Program-made: the position numbers and the translations under genes | Notes under the pieces: generated by a model | Databases searched by the model: none | The model's input: only the letters and a program-made list of their open reading frames with translations | Told to the model about the DNA's origin: nothing | Assembly (NCBI GenBank): GCA_029782355.1 | Contig: JAKOUY010000023.1 | Span: forward strand, 1-64,000 | Source: Actinomycetes bacterium | GTDB lineage: Bacteria; Actinomycetota; Acidimicrobiia; Acidimicrobiales; Ilumatobacteraceae | DNA length: 64,000 bases | Direction: 5' to 3' | Shown: one piece after another, positions 35,944 through 44,508 of the stretch | Numbering within the stretch: the stretch's first letter is position 1 | How the letters are laid out: each line of letters begins with the position of its first letter

Positions 35944-37386
35944 TCACACGCCGAGTGCCGCGCCCTGGGTGCGCGGGTCGGCCGCCCCGGCGAACAGGGA
36001 TCCTGCGGCCGGCCGGCGGATCACCTGGATGGCGCTCTTGGCCCCCCAGCGCGGCGCGTCGCGCCACGCTCCGCCGACCGCGGCGAGTTGGGCACGCTCG
36101 TCGTCGGCGAGCCCGCGCTCGACGCGCAGGCCCCCGCCCGCCTGGGCCTCCCACAGCGCGGCGGTGACCAGGACGCCCGGATCGTGCACGCCGGCCAGGA
36201 GCCGTCCGAGCACCTGGGCGTTCCACGGCACCTGGTTGGCGCCGCCCGGGGTGCCCCCCAGCCACTCGACCGGGCCGCCCGGCGCGCCCGTCGCCCAGGC
36301 GTGCAGGGTGGTGGCCGGTCGTCGTCCACGGACCGGGAAGTTGGGGTGGTCGGGATCGGGGTCGAAGCCGCGCCCGGCGCGATTGGCCAGCACGAGGTCG
36401 TAGCCGGGGACGATCAGCCCGCTGCCGAAGCGGGGGTACGAGTTGCTGTGCACGACGACCACGGCGTTGCCATCGGCGTCGGCGGCGCTGACCATCGAGG
36501 TCCCGCTGGGGTCGTGCAGGGTGGCCGCGTGGCGGCGCACCGCCTCGGTGATCGCGGTGTACCGGTGCCCGGCGTCGGGATCGGTGGAGAGCGCATCGAG
36601 CAGGACCGGCCCGTGGGTCGGTGCGGCGGTGGCCCACACCCGCAGCCCACCGAGGTCGCGGGCGGCGCAGGCGGTGAACTCGGCGCGGGCCGAGGCCACC
36701 TCGTCGGCCGCCAGCACGCCACCGTGCTGCTGCACCGTGGCGACGATCGCCGTTCCCAGCGGTCCGTCGAGCACCGCTGCCCCCCGGTCGATCCACGCCT
36801 CGAGAACCTGGGCCAGCCCGGGCAGGACGGTCAGCGTGCCGGGCGCGATCGGTTGCCCGCCCGGATAGAAGCGCGTCCCGTCCGGCTGGAACTCGGCCAC
36901 CAGCTCGGCAGCCTGCTCGGCCAGGCGGGTGCACACCGCGGCCCACGGGAACCCGTTCGCCGCCAGGTCCCGCGCCGCGCCGGCCAGGGTTGCCCGGTCG
37001 CAGGTCCCCATCGCGGCCAGCGCGGCGTACCCGGCCGGCGCGCCGGGCGGGCCCACCGAGGTCGGCCCGACGTCACGCCACACCCCGTGCCGGGCGACGT
37101 CGGCCAAGCCGGCGGGGGCGCCACCGATGGCCAGGAGGGACCTCGGCGTCGGGTCGTCGGCGGTGACGGCGAGGGCCACCAGGTCGCCACCGAACCCGCA
37201 CTTCGGCGGGAGCAGGACGGTCTCGCACAATGCCGCGGCGACGGCGGCGTCGAAGGCGTTGGCCCCCTCAGCCAGCAAGCGGGCGCCGGCCAGGGCCGCC
37301 AGGGGAGCGGCGGCGCAGACCACGCCGCGCCGGCCGCGCCCGGTGCACTGCTCGGCCATCACCGCCTGTTCGTGGTCGAGCCGCAT
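35944..37386 (-). CDS. Gamma-glutamyltransferase-like Ntn hydrolase
   Basis: 480 residues, shorter than the 530-580 typical of the secreted enzyme and with no signal peptide, so a cytoplasmic enzyme is expected. NAFDAAVAAALCETVLLPPKCGFGGD matches the family start. The catalytic Thr296 lies in PSGTSMVSAADADGNAV, where self-cleavage would expose the N-terminal Thr, and is followed by the NSYPRFGSG region. LGGTPGGANQ matches the conserved GGPGG-type loop. It probably hydrolyses a gamma-glutamyl amide or related amide. ATG 37386 has a GGGAGGA site; the promoter carries operator copy 3. Confidence 0.87.
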   Translation of the reverse strand: MRLDHEQAVMAEQCTGRGRRGVVCAAAPLAALAGARLLAEGANAFDAAVAAALCETVLLPPKCGFGGDLVALAVTADDPTPRSLLAIGGAPAGLADVARHGVWRDVGPTSVGPPGAPAGYAALAAMGTCDRATLAGAARDLAANGFPWAAVCTRLAEQAAELVAEFQPDGTRFYPGGQPIAPGTLTVLPGLAQVLEAWIDRGAAVLDGPLGTAIVATVQQHGGVLAADEVASARAEFTACAARDLGGLRVWATAAPTHGPVLLDALSTDPDAGHRYTAITEAVRRHAATLHDPSGTSMVSAADADGNAVVVVHSNSYPRFGSGLIVPGYDLVLANRAGRGFDPDPDHPNFPVRGRRPATTLHAWATGAPGGPVEWLGGTPGGANQVPWNAQVLGRLLAGVHDPGVLVTAALWEAQAGGGLRVERGLADDERAQLAAVGGAWRDAPRWGAKSAIQVIRRPAAGSLFAGAADPRTQGAALGV

Positions 37387-37421
37387 GTTCCTCCCGTCGC
37401 TTGCCACTGCTCCGGCATCTG

Positions 37422-37434
37422 GTATACAGTATAC
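37422..37434. promoter_or_regulatory. Operator copy 3 (GTATAC-A-GTATAC, perfect palindrome)
   Basis: Perfect 13-bp palindrome between the divergent gamma-glutamyltransferase-like gene (start 37386) and the oxygenase-ferredoxin-Rieske operon (start 37579). Read on the other strand it is GTATAC-T-GTATAC, one base different from copies 1 and 2. An ATG at 37438 is in frame with the oxygenase gene, but the strong ribosome site at 37566-37571 favours the downstream start. Confidence 0.8.
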
Positions 37435-37578
37435 GCAATGCCGGATCGCAGACCAGCCGACGAGCCAGTCTCGCAGGCCACCACGACCCGGCGACCCACC
37501 CCTCTCGACACCACCCAACCGACGGACACCCGTCGATCCGCACTCACGATCCGCACTCACGATTCGAAGGACATCGCC

Positions 37579-38313
37579 ATGGCCGAGCTGCTGAACACCA
37601 CCGACTTCCGTGCCGCCCTCGAGGACGCCATCAAGGGCCGTGAGGCCAAGAACGCCTCGTTCTCCAAGGCCTGGGCCAACGGCGAGCTGAGCCGCGAGCA
37701 CCTGGCCCGCTGGGCGGAGAACCACTACCACTACGTCGGCCCGTTCGCCGACTACCTGGCGTACATCTACGCCAACGCCCCGGACACCGCCACCGATGCC
37801 AAGGACTTCCTGCTGCAGAACATGTACGAGGAGGAGATCAGCGACGTCCGCCACACCGACCTGCTCATCCGCTTCGCCGAGGCCTGCGGCACCACCCGCG
37901 AGCGAGTGATGGACATCGACAACGCCACCGCGGTGACCCGTGCCTTCCAGGGCTGGTGCTACGCCGTCGCCTTCCGTGAGCACTTCGCCGTTGCCACGGC
38001 GGCCCTGGTGGTCGGGCTGGAGTCACAGGTGCCCTCGATCTACCGCCGCCAGTACCCGGTGCTGATCGAGCGCTACGGGTTCACGGAGGAGGAGGCCGAG
38101 TTCTTCGACCTGCACATCACCAGCGACGAGATCCACGGCGAGCGCGGCTACCAGATCGTGCTCGACCACGCCACGACGCCTGAGCTCCAGCAGCGCTGCC
38201 TGCAGCTGGTCCGCCATGGCGCCGACATGCGCTTCGCCTACACCAAGGCGCTGTACGACACCTACGTGGCCCCGGACGCCCCGGTGGCCGATCCCGAGCC
38301 GGCCCTGGCCTGA
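37579..38313 (+). CDS. Heme-oxygenase-like diiron oxygenase/oxidase (HDO, TenA/PqqC fold)
   Basis: 244 residues. All-helical fold starting LSREHLARWAENHYHYVGPF. Candidate iron ligands match the HDO pattern: Glu85 and His92 in EEEISDVRH, Glu148 in GLESQ, then His179, Asp183 and His186 in DLHITSDEIHGERG. Characterised HDO enzymes (for example UndA, BesC, SznF, CADD) activate O2 on fatty acids, amino acids or their own side chains; this one's substrate is unknown. ATG 37579 chosen for the GAAGGA site 7 nt upstream; ATG 37438 would add 47 residues. Followed by two iron-sulfur proteins with gaps of 5 and -4 nt, which are its likely electron donors. Confidence 0.85.
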   Translation: MAELLNTTDFRAALEDAIKGREAKNASFSKAWANGELSREHLARWAENHYHYVGPFADYLAYIYANAPDTATDAKDFLLQNMYEEEISDVRHTDLLIRFAEACGTTRERVMDIDNATAVTRAFQGWCYAVAFREHFAVATAALVVGLESQVPSIYRRQYPVLIERYGFTEEEAEFFDLHITSDEIHGERGYQIVLDHATTPELQQRCLQLVRHGADMRFAYTKALYDTYVAPDAPVADPEPALA

Positions 38314-38318
38314 GGCGC

Positions 38319-38702
38319 ATGCCACGGATCCGCTTCGAGACCGCCGATCGGGAGGTCACCTTCCCCGAGGGCGACGAGGTCAACCTGCTGCGGGTGGCGA
38401 TCCGCCACGAGTGCGGGATCCCGTTCCGCTGCGCCAGCGGCAACTGCGGCACCGACCGGGTGCGCGTGCTCCACGGTGCCGATCAGCTGCTACCGGCCCG
38501 TCGACGGGAGCGTGACCGGCTCGGAGAGCTGTACGAGCAGGGCTACCGGCTGGCCTGCCAGACCTACGTTGCCGGCGACGTGACCGTGGCCTGGGATCCC
38601 GACCAGCGCGAGATGGAGGCCAGCGGGAAGGTCTACGACCGGCTGCGCCAGGTGTGGCTGGCCAAGGACGACACTGCCGGTTCGCCCGGGAGCGACGGGT
38701 GA
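38319..38702 (+). CDS. [2Fe-2S] ferredoxin-like protein with an Asp in place of one cluster Cys
   Basis: 127 residues. The plant-type ferredoxin fold is suggested by GIPFRCASGNCGTDRVRV and RLACQTYV. Compared with the standard CxxxxCxxC...C ligand set, residues are Cys38, Cys43, Asp46 and Cys80: the third ligand is Asp (codon GAC). An extra Cys32 sits just before the loop. The cluster may be Asp-coordinated, or Cys32 may substitute. It is encoded between the diiron protein and the Rieske protein, so electron transfer to the oxygenase is the likely job. Confidence 0.82.
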   Translation: MPRIRFETADREVTFPEGDEVNLLRVAIRHECGIPFRCASGNCGTDRVRVLHGADQLLPARRRERDRLGELYEQGYRLACQTYVAGDVTVAWDPDQREMEASGKVYDRLRQVWLAKDDTAGSPGSDG

Positions 38703-39043
38703 GCACCTGGGTGGCGGTCGGCTCGGTGGCCGACGTCCGCCGGCGGCGAAAGGTCGTGGTTCCGGTGGGCGAGGACGAGTCGGTCCTCGTGGTCGCCCAC
38801 GACGAGACGTTCAGCGCGTTCAGCAACGTGTGCATCCACCGCCGCAAGCTCCTCGAACGTGGGGTGCTGCTGAACGGTCGGCTGGTCTGCCCCGGGCACC
38901 AGTGGGCCTTCGACCTGGCGACCGGATGGGAGTCCAAGATGGAACGCTGCCAGCCGATGTACGACGTGCGCGTCGCCGCCGAGACCGTCGAGGTCGACCT
39001 CGACAGCCGTGCGACGCGGGTCGAGGAGCCGGGTCCGGCCTGA
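38699..39043 (+). CDS. Rieske-type [2Fe-2S] ferredoxin
   Basis: 114 residues from GTG 38699 (GTGA overlap with the ferredoxin gene). The Rieske ligands are complete: C-I-H in NVCIHRRK and C-P-G-H in LVCPGHQW, 16 residues apart. The first loop reads CIHRRKLLERG rather than the usual C-x-H-x-G, slightly unusual. No transmembrane helix, so it is a soluble dioxygenase-type ferredoxin. Last gene of the three-gene oxygenase operon. No dedicated ferredoxin reductase gene is seen in the window. Confidence 0.9.
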   Translation: MSTWVAVGSVADVRRRRKVVVPVGEDESVLVVAHDETFSAFSNVCIHRRKLLERGVLLNGRLVCPGHQWAFDLATGWESKMERCQPMYDVRVAAETVEVDLDSRATRVEEPGPA

Positions 39044-39051
39044 TCGCCGGG

Positions 39052-40077
39052 TCAGCGCCCCGGGGCGACGATCCCGAAGCGTTGCAGGCTGTCGGCGCTG
39101 TCGATGACGGTCTCGGTCGCCGGCCGGGCCGTCCAGCCCAGCTCGGTGCGGGCCTTGGCCGTGCTCATCTCGTGGCGCACCCCGACGTAGTCGAGGGCCA
39201 GGCGGATGGTGGGGTCGAACCGGGCGATCAGCCACATGGCCGCGTACGGCAGGCGGCGGGTCGGGATGCGGTAGCCGGACGGGTTGTACCGGGTGGCCAG
39301 CAGACCAGCCAGCTCGCCCATCCAGAGGTGCTCCCCGGCGACGAGATAGCGCTGCCCGGCGGCCCCGGGGTGCTCCATCGCCAGGCGGTGGGCCGCAGCC
39401 ACATCTCGGGCATCGACCAGCGGATAGTCCATGTGCGGCACGGCGGGCAGCTCGCGGGCCATCAGCTTGCGGATCGTCTCCAGCGAGGTCGGGTGGCCGG
39501 GATGCAGCAGCGGCCCGAGCACCAGGCTGGGATTGATCCGCACCAGCTCCAGACCGTGCTCGCCGGCCAGGTCGAGGGCGGTCCGCTCGGCCAGCAGCTT
39601 GCTCATCGGGTACGGCCCGGCGGTGGACTGATCGGCCCAGTCGGACTCCGTCCACACCTTGCCCGGTTGGGCGCGGTGACCGCCGCAGATGGCATCGGTC
39701 GAGGAGGTCATCACCACCCGGCGGACCGTGCCGCTGGCGGCAGCGGCACGCATGACCCGTGCCGTGCCGTCGACGGCCGGGCGGATCAGCACCTCGGGAT
39801 CCTTGGGGATCGACGCCGGAACCGGTGAGGCCACGTGCCACACCGCCCGGCAGCCGTCGACCGCCGCCGCCCAGCCGTCGTCGGATCCGAGGTCGGCCTG
39901 CACCAGCTGCAGCGTGCCGTGGTACTGCTCGGCGTCGGCGCGCAGGTGGTCGACCTCGGCGTGGGCCAGGTCGCGCACCGTGCCGCGCACGTCGTAGCCG
40001 TGGGCGAGGAGCTCGTGGACGCAGTGCCCGGCGATGAAGCCGGTGGCGCCGGTGATCAGCACGGGGCCGTCGGTCAT
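39052..40077 (-). CDS. NAD(P)-dependent reductase/epimerase (extended SDR, DFR-like)
   Basis: 341 residues. ITGATGFIAGHCV is the cofactor motif; VVMTSSTDAICG carries the active-site Ser and YPMSK the Tyr and Lys. INPSLVLGP follows, as in dihydroflavonol-4-reductase and 3-beta-hydroxysteroid dehydrogenase-like enzymes. Likely reduces a ketone or acts on a hydroxysteroid; not assignable further. Converges on the Rieske gene 8 bp away and is divergent from the F420-type gene with a 64-bp gap containing two GGTCACG repeats, so it probably lies outside the GntR regulon. Confidence 0.87.
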   Translation of the reverse strand: MTDGPVLITGATGFIAGHCVHELLAHGYDVRGTVRDLAHAEVDHLRADAEQYHGTLQLVQADLGSDDGWAAAVDGCRAVWHVASPVPASIPKDPEVLIRPAVDGTARVMRAAAASGTVRRVVMTSSTDAICGGHRAQPGKVWTESDWADQSTAGPYPMSKLLAERTALDLAGEHGLELVRINPSLVLGPLLHPGHPTSLETIRKLMARELPAVPHMDYPLVDARDVAAAHRLAMEHPGAAGQRYLVAGEHLWMGELAGLLATRYNPSGYRIPTRRLPYAAMWLIARFDPTIRLALDYVGVRHEMSTAKARTELGWTARPATETVIDSADSLQRFGIVAPGR

Positions 40078-40141
40078 GGGTCGATCATCGCGCCGGCGGC
40101 GAGGGTTGCCGGTCACGGCCGGTCACGTGGCAACGTGTGCC

Positions 40142-40972
40142 ATGGACTTCGGTGCCACCATCTTCTTCACCCAGCAGTCGATCGGCGTGGCCGAGCTGGC
40201 CCGGGAGCTCGAGTCCCGTGGCTACGCCAGCCTGTACCTGCCGGAGCACAGCCACATCCCGGCGTCGCGCGAAACCCCGTTCCCCGGCGGCGAGCCGCTG
40301 CCCGAGCAGTACCGCCGGGTGTTCGACTCGCTCGTGGCCCTGTCCACCGCGGCGGCGGTCACCCAACACCTGGCCGTCGGCACGGGCATCTCCCTGGCCA
40401 TGCAGCACCACCCGATCGAGCACGCCAAGGCCCTCGCCACCCTCGACGTGATCTCCGGTGGGCGGGCCCGCTTCGGTGTCGGGTACGGCTGGAACAAGGA
40501 GGAGATGCGCGACCACGGGGTGCACTACGCCAGCCGCCGGGCCCAGGTGCGCGAGCACGTCCTGGCCATCCACCGCCTGTGGGCCGACGAGGTCGCCGAG
40601 TTCCACGGCGAGTTCGTCGACTTCGGCCCGGCCTGGCAGTGGCCCAAGCCGGTCCAGCAGCCGCGCATCCCCACCTACATCGGCGGGAGCCCCGGTCCCA
40701 AGCTGTTCGCCGCGGTCGGCGAGTTCGCCGACGGGTGGATGCCCATCGGCGGCGCCGGCATCCGCGAGGCCCTACCGTCGTTGCGCGACGCGTGGGCCTC
40801 CGCCGGCCGGGCGGGCGCCCCCGCGGTCATTCCCTTCGGCACGTACCCGTCGGCCACGAAGCTCGACTACTACCGCGAGCTGGGCTGCTCGTCGGTGGTG
40901 TTCAACCTGCCGTCGGCGGACCGCGACGCGGTGCTCGCCACCCTCGACCAGTACCAGACGTTCGTCGGTTGA
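40142..40972 (+). CDS. LLM-class F420-dependent oxidoreductase
   Basis: 276 residues from ATG 40142. Luciferase-like features: YASLYLPEHSHIP, LAVGTGISLAMQHHPIEHAKALATLD, GGRARFGVGYGWNKEEM and PTYIGGSPGPKLF. These closely follow the actinobacterial TIGR03619-type subfamily. F420 is the probable cofactor; the substrate is unknown. Converges with the SnoaL-like gene 4 bp away. Confidence 0.87.
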   Translation: MDFGATIFFTQQSIGVAELARELESRGYASLYLPEHSHIPASRETPFPGGEPLPEQYRRVFDSLVALSTAAAVTQHLAVGTGISLAMQHHPIEHAKALATLDVISGGRARFGVGYGWNKEEMRDHGVHYASRRAQVREHVLAIHRLWADEVAEFHGEFVDFGPAWQWPKPVQQPRIPTYIGGSPGPKLFAAVGEFADGWMPIGGAGIREALPSLRDAWASAGRAGAPAVIPFGTYPSATKLDYYRELGCSSVVFNLPSADRDAVLATLDQYQTFVG

Positions 40973-40976
40973 CCGC

Positions 40977-41390
40977 TCAGCGCAGGTACAACATCGCCTC
41001 GTAGCGGTTGGCGATGCGCCAGCCCGCTGCGGTACGGGCATGGGTGTCGCGGTAGTACCCGCAGGCCTCGAGGTAGGTCGGCGTCTCGCCCGGGATGCGC
41101 ATCGTCATCCGGTAGATCGAGCGGACCTGCGCGGCGTCGGGGCCGTCGAAGTCGATGACGACGTTGCCGCCGTGGCTGATCATCACGTCGAAGCCGGCAC
41201 CGATCTGACCGAGCCAGGCGGCGGCGTCGCCCGCCGAGCCGACCGGGCCGCCGGCCGTCGAATAATCCACCTGCCCGTCGTCGGTGAAGCACGCCAGGTA
41301 GGCGTCCCAGTCGCGGTCGCAGATCGCCCAGGAGTAGCGGCTGAGGATCTCGGAGATGGCCAGTCGGTCGGCGCTGCGGTCGTCGCTCAT
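40977..41390 (-). CDS. SnoaL/NTF2-like family protein
   Basis: 137 residues. The cone-like fold pattern is recognisable: LAISEILSRYSWAICDRDWDAYLACFTDDGQVDYS near the start, then the C-terminal GYYRDTHARTAAGWRIANRYEAMLYL. In this family such proteins are ketosteroid-isomerase-like, dehydratase or binding proteins. The Asp/His pair typical of active members is plausible but not certain. Similar small proteins are frequent in steroid catabolic regions. Another, paralogous in layout, is encoded at 48283-48726. Confidence 0.85.
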   Translation of the reverse strand: MSDDRSADRLAISEILSRYSWAICDRDWDAYLACFTDDGQVDYSTAGGPVGSAGDAAAWLGQIGAGFDVMISHGGNVVIDFDGPDAAQVRSIYRMTMRIPGETPTYLEACGYYRDTHARTAAGWRIANRYEAMLYLR

Positions 41391-41420
41391 CGTCCCGACC
41401 GTAGCGAACGGTGGATGCCG

Positions 41421-42068
41421 TCAGCGGGGCGCAGCGCCGTCCATCAACACGTCGATCATCGCCGCGACGCGCTGGTCGATCGGCGGTCCGGGCATGTTGG
41501 GCTTGGCGACGGCGAGCGCCACCAGTCCGTGCAGCCCGGCCCACAGCGCCCAGGTCAGGGCGGCGACGTCGAGGTCGCCGCGCAGTTGACCGGTGGCCAC
41601 CCCGCGCTGCACCAGCGCCGCCGTCGAACCGAACGAGCCGGTCTCCACCACCCGGTCGTCGGCGTACTGCTCGGGGGTGTGGTCGTGGTGGAGCATGAAC
41701 ATGATCCGGTAGTGCTCGGGGTGGTGCAGCCCGAAGCGGACGTAGCCCTCGGCGATCCGCCGCAGTGCTTCGATGACGTCGTCCGTGGTGCGCAGCACCG
41801 GGTTGATCACCTCGTCCTCGAAGTCGTCGAAGTACTGCCCGCAGGCCTCGAACAGCAGGTGGTCCTTGTCGGAGAAGTAGCGGTAGATGGCCGGTGGCGT
41901 CAGCCCGACCCGTTCGGCTACGGCGCGGATGTTGACCTGCTCCTGCGAGCCGGATTCGATGAGCAGCTCCTCGGCGGCGCGCAGGATCGCCTGACGGGTC
42001 CGGTCGCCCTCACCGCGACGTGCCCGGCTCGGCTGGGGCGCCGCGGCGAGGTCGGACAGTCCGGTCAC
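41421..42068 (-). CDS. TetR-family transcriptional regulator
   Basis: 215 residues from GTG 42068. Helix-turn-helix: ILRAAEELLIESGSQEQVNIRAVAERVGLTPPAIYRYFSDKDHLL. The C-terminal ligand domain is helical (WALWAGLHGLVALAVAKPNMPG), of a WHG-like type. It is coupled to the MmpL gene by a GTGA overlap and so is autoregulated through the promoter at 44399-44460, where a repeated operator lies. Likely represses the exporter until a lipophilic ligand appears. Confidence 0.9.
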   Translation of the reverse strand: MTGLSDLAAAPQPSRARRGEGDRTRQAILRAAEELLIESGSQEQVNIRAVAERVGLTPPAIYRYFSDKDHLLFEACGQYFDDFEDEVINPVLRTTDDVIEALRRIAEGYVRFGLHHPEHYRIMFMLHHDHTPEQYADDRVVETGSFGSTAALVQRGVATGQLRGDLDVAALTWALWAGLHGLVALAVAKPNMPGPPIDQRVAAMIDVLMDGAAPR

Positions 42069-44398
42069 ACGCCCACTCTGTCACGGTCGGGGGCGGCGAT
42101 GTCGGACGGGATGATGCCCGCCGGCGGGTCCAGCTCGACGTGCTCGTGGATGCCGAAGCGCTCGTACAGCCGGCGGAGCGGGGCCGGGGCCCACCAGTTC
42201 GCCGCCCCGGCCAGACGCATGAACGCCGGGACCAGCGTGCCGCGGATGACGAAGGCATCGAGCAGGACCGCCAGCGTCAGGCCGACCCCGAACAGCTTGA
42301 TGAAGCTGACCTCGGAGGTGGCGAAGGCCAGGAAGATCACCGACATCAGCAGTGCTGCAGCCGTGACGATGCGTCCGGTCCGTTCCAGTCCGTGGGCCAC
42401 GGCGTCGACGTTGTCGGCGCCGTGATCGTGCTCCTCCTTGATCCGCGAGAGCAGGAAGACCTCGTAGTCCATCGACAACCCGAACGCCACGCAGAACATC
42501 AGCACCGGGATCACCGCCGACAGGGATCCGGTCGCCGAGAAGTTCAGCAGCGAGCTGCCGTGGCCGTCCTGGAACATCCACACCATCGCTCCGAACGTTG
42601 CCGACAGGCTGAGCACGTTCAGCACCAGCGCCTTGACGGGCACCAGGATGCTGCCGAACATCAGGAACAGCAGGACGAAGGTGATCACCGCGATGATCGC
42701 GACGGCCAGCGGGATCCGTCCGGTCAGCGAGTCCTTGGCGTCGACCAACGTCGCCGACGGCCCACCAACCACGGCCGGGACGCCACTGTCGTGGACCGCC
42801 CGGCGGACCTCGCCGGCGAAGCGCTCGCCCGCGGCCGACAGTGGTTCGAGAGCCGGGACGACGTTGAGGTACGTGGCGTTCGGTCGATCGAAGCGGTCGG
42901 CCAGTGCCGGGCTGGCCGCCGCCGGGACGACGAGGGCGCCGGGCTGGCAGGGCACCCCGGCGACCGAGCCGGTGGTCCCGCAGAAGATCCCGATCTCCGT
43001 GTCGACGCGGGTGACGTGGTCCAGTCGACCCAGGCGGGTGGCCAGCGATTGCACGGCGCCGGCTCGCGCGGCCTTCGGTCCGGCGTCGGTCAGCACCACG
43101 CTGGCCGCGCCCGCCTCCTCCGAGGGGAAGTGGGCACGGATGGCGTCGTGCACCTGGCGGCTCGCCGCCGACGGCGGCAGGACGCGGTCGTCGGGCAACC
43201 CGAGGCGCAGGTTGCGCGAGGGTGCGCCGAGGACGAGCAGGACGACCAGCACGCCGGTGATCACCGGCACCGGCCGGCGCATGACGAACACGGCGACGCG
43301 ATGCCAGACCCCGGTCCCCGGGGCGACCACGGCCGCGGCGCGGCGCCGGCGGCCGATGGGCAGGGCGTCGACACGCCGGCCGAGCACGGCCAGCAGGGCC
43401 GGGAGGACGACGACGGCGAACAGGCCGCACAGCACGGACACGGCAACGCCGGCGTAGGCGAAGCTGCGCAGGAAGCCGAGCTGGAACACCAGCAACGCCA
43501 GGAGCGACGCGGCGACGGTCCCGGCGCTGAAGGCCACGGTGCGCCCGGCGGTCTGCACGGTGCGGCGCACGGCCGTGAGCGGATCGTGACCGGCCAGCTC
43601 CTCTCGGTACCGGCTGACGATGAACAGCGAGTAGTCGATCGCCAGGCCCAGCCCCATGGCGGTGGTCAGGTTGAGGGCGAACACCGACACCGGGGTGAAC
43701 GAGTTGACCACGAGCAGGACCAGGAACGTGCCCACCACGGCCAGCGCCCCGACCGCCAGCGGGAGCAACGCGGCGACGACGCCACGGAAGATGAACAGCA
43801 GCAGGATCAACGTGATCGGGATGGCGATCAGCTCGGCGCGCAGGAGGTCGCGCTCGACGGTGCGGTTGACCTCGGCGAACAGCGGGCCGTTGCCGCCGAG
43901 GGCCACGGTCACCGATGAGCCGGCCGCGGCGGCGCCGATCGTGTACTCGTCGACCAGCCGCTTGGACAGGTCGACCAGCGCAGCATCGTCGTTGGTGAAC
44001 CGGGCCAGGATCAGGGCCTGGCGGTGATCGCTGGAGGCCAGCGGGTTGCCGGCGGGCAGATCCCAGTAGGACGTCACCGAGGCCACCGAATCGGTGCCGG
44101 CACGCTCACCGGCCAGGCGCCGCGCCAGGTCGCGCCCGGCGGCCGCCACCGCCGGGTCGTCCACCGTGGCCTGCCGGGCACCGACCAGCAGGATGACGTT
44201 CGGCGTACCGGCACCGAACTGCTGGTCGAGCACGGCCCGGGCGCGGAACGAGGGGGAGTCGCTGGCGTCGAACCCACCGGACGACAGCCTGGCGGCGACC
44301 CCGCCGCCCAGCGCGCCGGAGACGACGAAGAACAGCACCGCGCCGATCAGCACGAGGCGCCGGTGGCGGGTGGCCAGGCGGGCGATGGCATCGAACAT
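42065..44398 (-). CDS. MMPL/RND-family lipid or drug exporter
   Basis: 777 residues with two RND halves, about 11-12 membrane helices. The proton-relay motifs are GLAIDYSLFIVSRYREE in the first half and GLSMDYEVFLLSRIKEE in the second, both with the conserved Asp-Tyr pair. Large extracytoplasmic domains follow helices 1 and 7. Actinobacterial MmpL proteins export lipids, siderophores or hydrophobic toxins. ATG 44398 has GGAGGAG upstream; an in-frame earlier ATG at 44422 is inside the operator and less likely. First gene of an operon with its TetR regulator. Confidence 0.92.
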   Translation of the reverse strand: MFDAIARLATRHRRLVLIGAVLFFVVSGALGGGVAARLSSGGFDASDSPSFRARAVLDQQFGAGTPNVILLVGARQATVDDPAVAAAGRDLARRLAGERAGTDSVASVTSYWDLPAGNPLASSDHRQALILARFTNDDAALVDLSKRLVDEYTIGAAAAGSSVTVALGGNGPLFAEVNRTVERDLLRAELIAIPITLILLLFIFRGVVAALLPLAVGALAVVGTFLVLLVVNSFTPVSVFALNLTTAMGLGLAIDYSLFIVSRYREELAGHDPLTAVRRTVQTAGRTVAFSAGTVAASLLALLVFQLGFLRSFAYAGVAVSVLCGLFAVVVLPALLAVLGRRVDALPIGRRRRAAAVVAPGTGVWHRVAVFVMRRPVPVITGVLVVLLVLGAPSRNLRLGLPDDRVLPPSAASRQVHDAIRAHFPSEEAGAASVVLTDAGPKAARAGAVQSLATRLGRLDHVTRVDTEIGIFCGTTGSVAGVPCQPGALVVPAAASPALADRFDRPNATYLNVVPALEPLSAAGERFAGEVRRAVHDSGVPAVVGGPSATLVDAKDSLTGRIPLAVAIIAVITFVLLFLMFGSILVPVKALVLNVLSLSATFGAMVWMFQDGHGSSLLNFSATGSLSAVIPVLMFCVAFGLSMDYEVFLLSRIKEEHDHGADNVDAVAHGLERTGRIVTAAALLMSVIFLAFATSEVSFIKLFGVGLTLAVLLDAFVIRGTLVPAFMRLAGAANWWAPAPLRRLYERFGIHEHVELDPPAGIIPSDIAAPDRDRVGV

Positions 44399-44421
44399 GG
44401 GGGCTCCTCCATCCGTGAACA

Positions 44422-44448
44422 CTGTTCAGCTAACGCTGTTCAGTTAAC
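44422..44448. promoter_or_regulatory. Tandem operator CTGTTCAGYTAAC before the MmpL-TetR operon
   Basis: CTGTTCAGCTAAC at 44422-44434 and CTGTTCAGTTAAC at 44436-44448 are direct repeats 14 bp apart, and half-copies (GTGAACA before, ACGGTTAGC after) extend the pattern. The patch is AT-rich against the background and lies 23-50 bp upstream of the MmpL start, so it is both promoter and probable TetR binding site. Confidence 0.75.
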
Positions 44449-44508
44449 ACGGTTAGCCCCCGGTTGGCAAGCCCCGCGGCCGGACGTGGTGCGCGACGGG
44501 CCGCCCCG

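Noticed and set aside
37438-37578. Upstream ATG 37438 as start of the diiron oxygenase
   Set aside because: It would add a 47-residue disordered Arg/Thr/Pro leader; GAAGGA at 37566-37571 correctly spaced before ATG 37579 and family length favour the later start.
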